Positions 1-5,582 of a stretch of DNA of 5,582 bases are shown here, one piece after another. Position numbers and translations under genes: made by a program. Numbering within the stretch: the stretch's first letter is position 1; each line of letters begins with the position of its first letter. The stretch lies in contig JAASTM010000188.1 in assembly GCA_021767325.1 (NCBI GenBank), positions 1 through 5,582 of the forward strand, given 5' to 3'. Under the pieces are notes generated by a model. It did no database searches. It was not told the origin of the DNA and was given only the letters and a program-made list of their open reading frames with translations. Source of the DNA: Spirochaetales bacterium. GTDB taxonomy: Bacteria; Spirochaetota; Spirochaetia; DSM-16054; Sediminispirochaetaceae.

Positions 1-200
1 AGTTGACCATCAGGCTGCGGAGCAGAAGGAGTTCGGCGGAATTGACTGTGGCCGGAAGCAAAGCGAATATGTTTCACAGCGACTGTATCGCCGAAGAACT
101 GGGGAATGAAGGCGAGATCATCCGCGCGCTGTTAGACCAGATGGGGGCCACCTGCAAACCTCTCGGAACTAAAAAGAACGTGTTGAGTATAGAGTTCTGA
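1..200 (+). CDS. C-terminal end of an unrecognised protein (5' truncated by window)
   Basis: An open frame enters from the left edge (codons in phase with base 3) and ends at TGA 198-200, giving about 65 visible residues. I do not recognise the family. The visible part starts with a basic, strand-like stretch (TIRLRSRRSS) and a segment AELTVAGSKANMF. A probable helix (IAEELGNEGEIIRALLDQMG) follows, and the end is a short strand-like tail (NVLSIEF), so it looks like the end of a compact alpha/beta domain. It lacks the look of an HsdM C-terminus. Short internal starts are possible: TTG at 42 behind AAGGAG 26-31, or ATG at 69 behind GGAAG. A 43-53 residue gene therefore cannot be ruled out, but a longer gene cut by the window is simpler. 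It is on the same strand as the RM genes, 122 bases before the preferred hsdR start. No function is assigned. Confidence 0.5.
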   Translation, partial: LTIRLRSRRSSAELTVAGSKANMFHSDCIAEELGNEGEIIRALLDQMGATCKPLGTKKNVLSIEF

Positions 201-264
201 ATTTCTTACTCAAGCCTCAGATTATGGCGGGACTCCCTCTATAAAAGGGCAAAAAAATCTGCTA

Positions 265-293
265 TCCACAATTCCCACTACCTGTGTTACTAT
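265..293 (+). promoter_or_regulatory. Candidate extended -10 promoter for hsdR
   Basis: TCCACA at 265-270 matches TTGACA at 4 of 6 positions. It lies 17 bases before TACTAT at 288-293, which matches TATAAT at 4 of 6 and is preceded by TGT (285-287), giving an extended -10. Transcription would start near 300, leaving a leader of about 23 bases before GTG 323. The region is AT-rich relative to the genes. This is read by eye, with no experimental support. A TATAAA at 240-245 is an alternative -10 but has no convincing -35. Confidence 0.35.
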
Positions 294-312
294 TCTTACA
301 AGATAAATGTAT

Positions 313-316
313 AGGT
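313..316 (+). promoter_or_regulatory. Ribosome binding site that decides the hsdR start
   Basis: AGGT, within AGGTAAG at 313-319, lies 6 bases before GTG 323. The earlier in-frame GTG at 284 has no purine-rich Shine-Dalgarno sequence before it (the preceding bases are CCCACTACCT) and overlaps the candidate -10. This favours 323. GTG 329 is a further in-frame option with 12-base spacing. Confidence 0.45.
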
Positions 317-322
317 AAGCAT

Positions 323-3118
323 GTGGCAGTGTACAACCAGAACCCCGAACAAATAGCCCGCGATAAAATTGACGCCATGCTGGATGCCGCCGGCTGGGCG
401 GTTCAAACTAGAAGCGAGATCAATCTCTTTGCCCGCCGCGGGGTGGCGGTGCGCGAATACCCCACCGATGTCGGCCCGGCCGACTACTTGTTGTTTGTCG
501 ACCGCCAGCCGGTGGGAGTGGTGGAGGCCAAGCGGCAGGAAGAGGGCTTTCGTCTGACTGTTCACGAACAGCAGACCGAATACTACGCCGAGAGCCGGCT
601 GAAACATCTCGAAAACCGGCCCCTGCCCTTTATGTACGAAAGCACCGGAACCCTCACCCGATTCAGCGACAAGCGTGATCCCAAACCGCGCTTCCGGCCG
701 GTCTTCAGTTTTCACCGGCCGGAAATGCTGGCCGAATGGCTGAAAAGCGCAGACTCTCTGCGGCAGCGGCTGCGCCACATGGCGCCCCTCGATTCCAGCG
801 GGCTGCGGCCGGCGCAGACCCGGGCCATCGAAAACCTGGAAGCCTCTTTCAGAGAGGGCCGCCCCAAGGCCCTGGTGCAGATGGCCACCGGGGCTGGCAA
901 AACCTTCACCGCCTGCACCTTCATCTACCGTCTGCTAAAACACGCCGATGCCAACCGCATCCTCTTCCTGGTGGATACCAAGAACCTGGGCGAGCAGGCC
1001 GAGCAGGAGTTCCTCAAGTTTCAGCCCACCGACGACAACCGCAAGTTTACCGAACTCTATAACGTGCAGCGGCTCAGCTCCAGCTATATCGCCTCCGACA
1101 GTCAGGTCTGCATCTCGACCATCCAGCGCCTCTATTCGATCCTGAAGGGTGAGGAGTTGGAAGAGGCGGCCGAAGAGGAGAACCCCTACGAACGGCGCTG
1201 GCAGCCCAAGGAACCCGTGCCGGTGGTCTACAATCAGCAGGTTCCCATCGAATACTTCGACTTTATCATAATCGACGAATGTCACCGCTCCATCTACAAC
1301 CTGTGGAAACAGGTGCTGGACTACTTCGACGCCTTTCTCATCGGGCTGACCGCCACACCGGACAAGCGAACCTTCGGATTTTTCAATGAGAATGTGGTCA
1401 GCGAATACAGTTACGAAGAGTCGGTGGCCGACGGAGTTAATGTGCCCTACGACGTCTACACCATCGAAACGGAAATCTCGCAGCAGGGCTCCCATATCAA
1501 AGCCCAGGAGTACATCGACAAGCGCGAAAAGCTCTCGCGGCGTACGCGCTGGGAGCGGCTGGATGAGGATTTCGAATACTCTTCAAAGCAGTTGGACAAG
1601 GACGTGGTGAATCCCAGCCAGATCCGGCACGTCATCCAGGCCTTTAAGGCGGCTCTGCCGACCATGTTTCCCGACAGAGTTGGCCCGGACGGAGAGATCG
1701 AGGTGCCGAAGACCCTCATTTTTGCCAAGACCGACAGTCATGCCGACGATATTATCCAGGTTGTGCGGGAAGAGTTTGCCGAAGGCAACGAGTTCTGCAA
1801 AAAGGTAACCTATAAAATCGAGGAGGATCCGAAGTCGGTGCTGAACCGCTTTCGCAACAGCTGGGCCCCGCGTATCGCCGTTACGGTGGATATGATCGCC
1901 ACCGGCACCGATGTAAAGCCGCTCGAGATCCTGCTGTTTATGCGCGATGTAAAGAGCATCAAATATTTCGACCAGATGAAGGGCCGCGGCACCCGTACCA
2001 TCAGCTTCGACGATCTGAAACGGGTAACCCGCAACGCCGGCCACACCAAAACCCACTTTGTGATAGTGGATGCGGTCGGTGCCACCAAGAGCAAGAAAAC
2101 CGACAGCCGGGCGCTGGAGCGCAAGCCAAGTGCTTCCCTCAAAGAGCTGCTGGGCGCGGTGGCGGTGGGGGCCCAGGAGGAGGACCTGTACACCTCGCTG
2201 GCCAACCGCCTGGTGCGCCTGGAGAAGCAGCTGACCGAGGATGAGAAAGATCGCTTTGAACAGCTGTCCGGCGGCCGCAGCATCAACGCGGTGGCTAAAA
2301 GCCTGTTGAATGCCTACGACCCTGACGCGATAGATACAAAAACCGAAGAGCTGCTGTCCCAAGTTCCGCCGGCCGAGCGAAGCCCCGAAACAGAGGCCGA
2401 GCTGCGCCGCCAGGCCCAGGGCGAACTGGCCAATGCCGCGGCGGCGCCTTTCACCGGTGCGCTGAACGACTACGTCGAGAACGTGCGCCGCGTGCATGAG
2501 CAGATTATCGATACTGTCAACCGCGACCGGCTGTTGCGGGCGGAATGGGACAGCTTTACCAAGGACCAGGCCGAGCAGGTGGTGCGCGAGTTTGCTGACT
2601 ACATTGCCGAGCACAAGGACGAGATTCACGCCCTGAGCATTTTCTACGACCAGCCCTACCGCCGACGCGAGCTGACCTTCAAGATGATTAAATCGGTGCT
2701 GGACAAACTGAAGGCCGACCGGCCCACCCTGGCCCCACACTACGTGTGGGAGGCCTATGCCCGGCTAGAGGATGTGCGCGGCGACAGCCCCAAGAACGAG
2801 CTGACGGCCCTGGTTGCCCTCCTGCGCCGGGTCACTAAGATCGACGACCGTCTGACGGCCTACGGCCGCACGGTGGACCACAATTTTCAACGCTGGATTT
2901 TCGAGACCCATGCCGGGGCGGGCGCCAAGTTTACCGACGAGCAGATGGAGTGGCTGCGGATGCTGAAGGATCAGATTGCCAACAGTATCCACATTGAGCT
3001 CGACGACCTGGACTACACACCCTTCGACGCGCGGGGCGGCCGCGGCCGTATGTACCAGTTGTTCGGCGACCGCATGACAGATATCATAGACGAGCTCAAC
3101 AAGGAGCTGGTAGTGTAA
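323..3118 (+). CDS. hsdR: Type I restriction enzyme R subunit (HsdR, EcoEI/EcoAI-like)
   Basis: This is the restriction subunit of a type I RM complex. It uses ATP to translocate DNA and cuts unmodified DNA when bound to HsdM/HsdS. From GTG 323 it is 931 residues, a normal length for the family. The N-terminus NPEQIARDKID is typical. The PD-(D/E)xK nuclease domain is visible: PADYLLFVD with Asp54, then VVEAK with Glu68 and Lys70, and a downstream QxxxY-type motif (QQTEYY, about 83-88). The SF2 motor follows: Walker A ATGAGKT (188-194), motif Ib-like CISTIQRLY (about 263-271), DECH box (318-321), TATP (343-346), ATGTDVKP (526-533) and QMKGRGTR (551-558). The remainder, from about 600, fits the EcoEI-type R C-terminal domain that contacts the methylase. 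All key residues are present and there is no frameshift, so it should be active. An in-frame GTG at 284 would add 13 residues, but they look unlike the family N-terminus and lack a ribosome site. hsdS follows 98 bases downstream. Family assignment is very secure; the start is less so. Confidence 0.96.
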   Translation: MAVYNQNPEQIARDKIDAMLDAAGWAVQTRSEINLFARRGVAVREYPTDVGPADYLLFVDRQPVGVVEAKRQEEGFRLTVHEQQTEYYAESRLKHLENRPLPFMYESTGTLTRFSDKRDPKPRFRPVFSFHRPEMLAEWLKSADSLRQRLRHMAPLDSSGLRPAQTRAIENLEASFREGRPKALVQMATGAGKTFTACTFIYRLLKHADANRILFLVDTKNLGEQAEQEFLKFQPTDDNRKFTELYNVQRLSSSYIASDSQVCISTIQRLYSILKGEELEEAAEEENPYERRWQPKEPVPVVYNQQVPIEYFDFIIIDECHRSIYNLWKQVLDYFDAFLIGLTATPDKRTFGFFNENVVSEYSYEESVADGVNVPYDVYTIETEISQQGSHIKAQEYIDKREKLSRRTRWERLDEDFEYSSKQLDKDVVNPSQIRHVIQAFKAALPTMFPDRVGPDGEIEVPKTLIFAKTDSHADDIIQVVREEFAEGNEFCKKVTYKIEEDPKSVLNRFRNSWAPRIAVTVDMIATGTDVKPLEILLFMRDVKSIKYFDQMKGRGTRTISFDDLKRVTRNAGHTKTHFVIVDAVGATKSKKTDSRALERKPSASLKELLGAVAVGAQEEDLYTSLANRLVRLEKQLTEDEKDRFEQLSGGRSINAVAKSLLNAYDPDAIDTKTEELLSQVPPAERSPETEAELRRQAQGELANAAAAPFTGALNDYVENVRRVHEQIIDTVNRDRLLRAEWDSFTKDQAEQVVREFADYIAEHKDEIHALSIFYDQPYRRRELTFKMIKSVLDKLKADRPTLAPHYVWEAYARLEDVRGDSPKNELTALVALLRRVTKIDDRLTAYGRTVDHNFQRWIFETHAGAGAKFTDEQMEWLRMLKDQIANSIHIELDDLDYTPFDARGGRGRMYQLFGDRMTDIIDELNKELVV

Positions 3119-3216
3119 GCCCTGCCGCTTCATATTTTGGAGGAAGATACACTCACTCCGCCACCTTGCCGCCCAAACGAACGGGCTGTTGTGGTTTGCT
3201 TATATAAGAGGTTTTT
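3119..3216 (+). other. hsdR-hsdS spacer with an orphan Shine-Dalgarno-like sequence
   Basis: This 98-base spacer has no convincing terminator: the only hairpin seen is GCCC 3171-3174 with GGGC 3183-3186, four pairs and no T-tract. hsdS is therefore probably read through from hsdR. GGAGGAA at 3139-3145 is a strong Shine-Dalgarno-like sequence with no ATG, GTG or TTG at usable distance, since the nearest is TTG at 3166. Composition changes from GC-rich to AT-rich near 3190. Confidence 0.5.
3206..3211 (+). promoter_or_regulatory. hsdS ribosome binding site
   Basis: AAGAGG lies 5 bases before ATG 3217. It fixes the hsdS start, which also places the usual TRD opening (VKLGSFVEHEKGKKPK) right at the N-terminus. 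Confidence 0.7.
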
Positions 3217-4452
3217 ATGAGTCACAATTCTGTCATAGTAAAGTTAGGTTCATTTGTTGAGCATGAAAAAGGTAAAAAACCGAAAAGGATGCAAAGTGAA
3301 AGTGATAGTGTCTTTTCTATACCATACATAAATATTAAAGCTTTTGAACAGGGCATAGTCGATAAGTATACAGATGGTGAAAATTGTATCTTCTGTGATG
3401 AAGATAACTTTCTTATGGTTTGGGACGGTTCTCGGTCTGGTTATGTAGGTAAAGGTATTTACGGAGCGCTTGGAAGTACCTTGATGAAGCTTAATTTTCC
3501 TGGAATTGAGAATGATTATGCCTATTACTTTCTTAGTTCTAAGTATTTAGAAATTAATACTCGAGCAAAAGGTACTGGTACTCCACATGTTGATTCCTCA
3601 CTATTATGGAACTATAATTTTCCTATTTACCCTCTCCCTGAACAACGCGCGATCGTGGCTAAAATCGAACAGCTTTTTAGTGAACTTGATAATGGTATTG
3701 AAAACCTGAAAGCAGCCAAAGAGCAGTTGAAAATATATCGACAGGCGGTTTTGAAGAAAGCGTTTGAGGGTGGTTGGGAAAAAAAGAAAATAAGAGACGC
3801 TTGTAAGAATGTAAAAGTAGGAATTGTAATTAAACCAAAGAGATTCTATTCACCGGACGGTAAAGGGATACCGGCATTTAGATCAGCTAATGTACACGAG
3901 TTCCATGTTGAAGACTCTAATTGGGTATATTTCTCTAATGAGGCGAATGAGCAAAACAAGAGAACACAAGTGAATGAAGGTGATGTTCTTATAGTGAGAT
4001 CTGGCTATCCTGGAACATCGTGTGTAGTTCCCAATAGATATGCAGGATCGAATGCGATAGATATTTTAATAGCTACTCCTGACTCTGAACAGTTATTATC
4101 TAAATTTTTATGCGCATATAATAACTCGCCATACGGAAAAGAACAATTCGGTGCAGGATCACGAGGTGTAGCACAAAAGCATCTTAATGTTGGCGTTTAT
4201 AGTAATTTACTTATTCCAGTCCCCCCTTTAGATGAACAACACCGCATTGTTGAAGAGATCGAAACTCGCTTATCGGTGGCGGATAAGTTGGCGGATACCA
4301 TCAATGAGAACATTGCCAAGGCCGAATCCTTGCGGCAGAGTATATTGAAGAAGGCGTTTAACGGCGAGCTGTTGAGTGCGGCTGAGCTGGAAGCCTGCCG
4401 GAACGAGCCGGACTGGGAGCCGGCGGAGAAACTCTTGGAGCGGAAAAAGTAA
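3217..4452 (+). CDS. hsdS: Type I restriction-modification specificity subunit (HsdS)
   Basis: HsdS is the DNA-recognition subunit. Each of its two target-recognition domains reads one half of a split target, and the two conserved helices between and after them set the spacing and bind HsdM. The 411 residues match the usual 400-460. TRD1 is about 1-139, beginning VKLGSFVEHEKGKKPK. The first conserved unit, about 140-185, reads LPEQRAIVAKIEQLFSELD and ends RQAVLKKAFEG. TRD2 is about 187-336, beginning WEKKKIRDACKNVKVG. The second conserved unit, about 337-385, reads PLDEQHRIVEEIETRLS and ends RQSILKKAFNGEL. The tail, EPDWEPAEKLLERKK, is typical. The frame is intact. Most of the gene is markedly AT-rich while its last 190 or so bases are GC-rich like hsdR, which suggests exchange of the TRD block. 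The DNA target cannot be read from sequence. The next gene starts 2 bases after the stop. Confidence 0.96.
   Translation: MSHNSVIVKLGSFVEHEKGKKPKRMQSESDSVFSIPYINIKAFEQGIVDKYTDGENCIFCDEDNFLMVWDGSRSGYVGKGIYGALGSTLMKLNFPGIENDYAYYFLSSKYLEINTRAKGTGTPHVDSSLLWNYNFPIYPLPEQRAIVAKIEQLFSELDNGIENLKAAKEQLKIYRQAVLKKAFEGGWEKKKIRDACKNVKVGIVIKPKRFYSPDGKGIPAFRSANVHEFHVEDSNWVYFSNEANEQNKRTQVNEGDVLIVRSGYPGTSCVVPNRYAGSNAIDILIATPDSEQLLSKFLCAYNNSPYGKEQFGAGSRGVAQKHLNVGVYSNLLIPVPPLDEQHRIVEEIETRLSVADKLADTINENIAKAESLRQSILKKAFNGELLSAAELEACRNEPDWEPAEKLLERKK
3751..3770 (+). repeat. Intragenic hsdS direct repeat, copy 1
   Basis: This 20-base segment encodes part of LKKAFEG at the end of the central conserved helix. It matches 17 of 20 bases with copy 2 at 4345-4364. 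Such repeats flanking a TRD are the usual places for TRD exchange or loss in hsdS genes (family knowledge). Confidence 0.6.
4345..4364 (+). repeat. Intragenic hsdS direct repeat, copy 2
   Basis: This segment encodes part of LKKAFNG in the C-terminal conserved helix and matches 17 of 20 bases with copy 1. A shorter identical pair, TGAACAAC at 3639-3646 and 4233-4240, marks the start of the same duplicated unit (PEQ / DEQ). Together they show the two-fold internal duplication of HsdS at DNA level. Confidence 0.6.
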
Positions 4453-4454
4453 GT

Positions 4455-5582
4455 ATGGAAACAGGCTATTTAAAAAAGATTATTGCAGACGGTGAAAACA
4501 CCTCGGTGGAGTTCAAAAGGTCACAGACCCGGATGAACTCCAATATATTCGAAACGGTATGTGCCTTCCTGAATCGCAGCGGAGGACATCTGTTTTTGGG
4601 AGTAGAGGACAATGGGAGCATATGCGGAGTCAATGAAACCGCCGTCGAAGGCATCGTCTCCAGTTTTGTAACCACGGCCAACAACCCGCAGAAGCTCTTT
4701 CCTCCCTTTTACTTCTCGCCGGAGGTTGCAGAAATCGACGGCAAAAAGGTAGTGCACATCTTTGTACCGGAAAGTTCACAGGTACACCAAACCGCCGGCA
4801 GAATATTCGATAGGAATGATGACGGCGATTTCGACGTAACCGCAAACCCGTCGCACATATCTCAGCTCTACCTGCGCAAACAGGCCACCTATTCCGAGAA
4901 CACGATTTATCCGTATGCTACCCTCGACGATCTGCGCCCCGATCTAATCAAACGGGCGAAAATCCAGGCCTCAAACAAGTATCAGGGCAGCCACCCTTGG
5001 TCTCAGATGGACACCCTTGAAATGCTCACCAGCGCTCAGCTGTACAAGCGCGATAGGAACACTGGAAAAGAAGGTCTAACCCTGGCTGCGCTGCTTCTCT
5101 TTGGAACCGAGGAGGCTATCCTGAGTGTGGTGCCACATCATCGCACCGATGCACTGCTGCGGGTTCAAAATCTTAATCGTTACGATGACCGTGACGACAT
5201 CCGGGTGAATCTGATCGAAAGCTACGACCGTTTGATGGCCTTTGTGGTCAAACACCTGCCCGATCCCTTCTACCAGGAGGAATCCGGTCGGGTGAGCCTG
5301 CGAAACAAAATATTTCGGGAGGCCGTGTCGAACCTGCTCATCCACCGCGAGTTTACCCATGCTTACCCGGCCAAAATGATCATCGAGAAGCACCGTGTAG
5401 TCTTTGAAAACGCAAACCGCCCGCATGGTCACGGGATGATAGACCCAAATGCATTCACCCCCTTTCCGAAGAATCCGGTAATAGCCCGGGTGTTCAAGGA
5501 AATCGGCTTGGCCGACGAACTCGGCTCCGGGGTGCGCAATATCTATCACTATTCACCCATCTATTCGCACGGCGGTCAGCCC
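4455..5582 (+). CDS. AlbA_2 (Schlafen-type) and GHKL-like ATP-binding protein, 3' truncated
   Basis: An open frame starts at ATG 4455, 2 bases after the hsdS stop, and runs 376 codons to the window end with no stop. The N-terminal AlbA_2 domain, about 10-110, shows TSVEFKRSQ, then VCAFLNRSGGHLFLGVEDNGSICGV (Glu19, Lys21, Gly43-Gly44, Gly49, Asp52), the classic pattern of this nucleic-acid-binding fold. The C-terminal part, from about 285, resembles the HATPase_c_4 domain of COG2865 proteins. It has an N-box-like REAVSNLLIHREF (Glu289, Asn293), then ENANRPHGHG (318-327), FPKNPVIARVFKEIG and LADELGSGVRNIY (352-364). Relatives are often labelled ATP-binding protein, transcriptional regulator or RecG-like helicase, but no helicase motor motifs are visible. 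A C-terminal helix-turn-helix, common in the family, would lie beyond the edge. The Shine-Dalgarno is weak (GGAG 4437-4440, 14 bases away), which suggests translational coupling to hsdS. Its role in the RM locus is unknown; regulation or accessory defence are both inferences. Confidence 0.88.
   Translation, partial: METGYLKKIIADGENTSVEFKRSQTRMNSNIFETVCAFLNRSGGHLFLGVEDNGSICGVNETAVEGIVSSFVTTANNPQKLFPPFYFSPEVAEIDGKKVVHIFVPESSQVHQTAGRIFDRNDDGDFDVTANPSHISQLYLRKQATYSENTIYPYATLDDLRPDLIKRAKIQASNKYQGSHPWSQMDTLEMLTSAQLYKRDRNTGKEGLTLAALLLFGTEEAILSVVPHHRTDALLRVQNLNRYDDRDDIRVNLIESYDRLMAFVVKHLPDPFYQEESGRVSLRNKIFREAVSNLLIHREFTHAYPAKMIIEKHRVVFENANRPHGHGMIDPNAFTPFPKNPVIARVFKEIGLADELGSGVRNIYHYSPIYSHGGQP

Larger units (their letters stand above)
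3190..4260 (+). other. AT-rich block covering the TRDs of hsdS, probably acquired by recombination
   Basis: Eye counts give 20 of 60 G+C at 3241-3300, 21 of 60 at 3541-3600 and 20 of 60 at 3661-3720. By contrast, hsdR has 46 of 60 at 2401-2460 and the hsdS tail 40 of 60 at 4381-4440. The left edge falls just before the hsdS ribosome site. The right edge is gradual, with 24 of 60 at 4201-4260, 29 of 60 at 4261-4320 and 33 of 60 at 4321-4380. The central conserved helix is inside the AT-rich part, so the block appears to have come in as one piece, not as two separate TRD swaps. The edges are approximate. Confidence 0.6.

Noticed and set aside
235..249. CCCT...AGGG around TATAAA followed by an A-run, as a possible terminator of the upstream gene.
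   Set aside because: The stem is only four pairs with a 7-base loop and is followed by A's, not T's on this strand.
262..270. CTATCCACA, one mismatch from the DnaA box TTATCCACA.
   Set aside because: It is a single imperfect box with no cluster, no AT-rich unwinding element and no replication gene nearby. It also overlaps the candidate -35.
1583..2740. A long open frame on the minus strand (385 codons) within hsdR, with others at 935-1495 and 1810-2286.
   Set aside because: They lie wholly antisense to an intact, motif-rich hsdR in GC-rich DNA, where stop-free antisense frames are common. Their translations show no recognisable domain.
3200..3205. TTATAT just before the hsdS ribosome site as a -10 box.
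   Set aside because: There is no -35 at proper spacing (TTGTGG is only 5 bases away), and a start there would leave no room for the ribosome site in the transcript.
5076..5549. A minus-strand open frame of 157 codons inside the AlbA_2 gene.
   Set aside because: The + strand frame there carries the conserved ATPase-like motifs; the antisense frame is a shadow.
1..5582. tRNA, rRNA, CRISPR repeats, insertion-sequence ends or attachment sites.
   Set aside because: No cloverleaf, regularly spaced repeat, transposase or terminal inverted repeat was seen on either strand.

Overview
The window holds the restriction and specificity genes of a type I restriction-modification (RM) locus, followed by a Schlafen AlbA_2-type ATP-binding gene that runs off the right edge. 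All intact genes lie on the + strand. Type I RM and the high coding GC of hsdR and the third gene (eye counts of 67-77% in some 60-base blocks) point to a bacterium, probably Gram-negative and proteobacteria-like. No gene here identifies the taxon, so that placement is only a guess.

Layout: (1) 1-200, the C-terminal end of an unrecognised gene. (2) 201-322, a short AT-rich intergenic region with a plausible extended -10 promoter. (3) About 323-3118, hsdR, the ATP-dependent translocase/endonuclease subunit, with its nuclease and helicase motifs intact. (4) 3119-3216, a 98-base spacer with an orphan Shine-Dalgarno-like GGAGG and the real hsdS ribosome binding site. (5) 3217-4452, hsdS, with two target-recognition domains, a central conserved helix and a C-terminal conserved helix. 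(6) 4455 to the end, an AlbA_2 plus GHKL-like ATPase protein starting 2 bases after the hsdS stop. It is intact for 376 codons and cut by the window edge.

How the genes work together: HsdS selects the DNA sequence. HsdM, which is not in this window, would pair with it to methylate. HsdR joins the complex to translocate and cut unmodified DNA. The AlbA_2 gene is so tightly packed against hsdS that it is probably co-transcribed and translationally coupled; its role is unknown. hsdM is most likely just outside the window, more probably downstream because the upstream fragment does not look like HsdM.

The most notable feature is composition. From about 3190 to 4260 the DNA falls to roughly one-third GC, then rises again within the last third of hsdS. 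This suggests that the whole N-terminal and TRD part of hsdS was exchanged, with one edge just before its start codon and the other inside the C-terminal conserved helix. I see no clearly new system; the AlbA_2 partner is the best candidate for follow-up.
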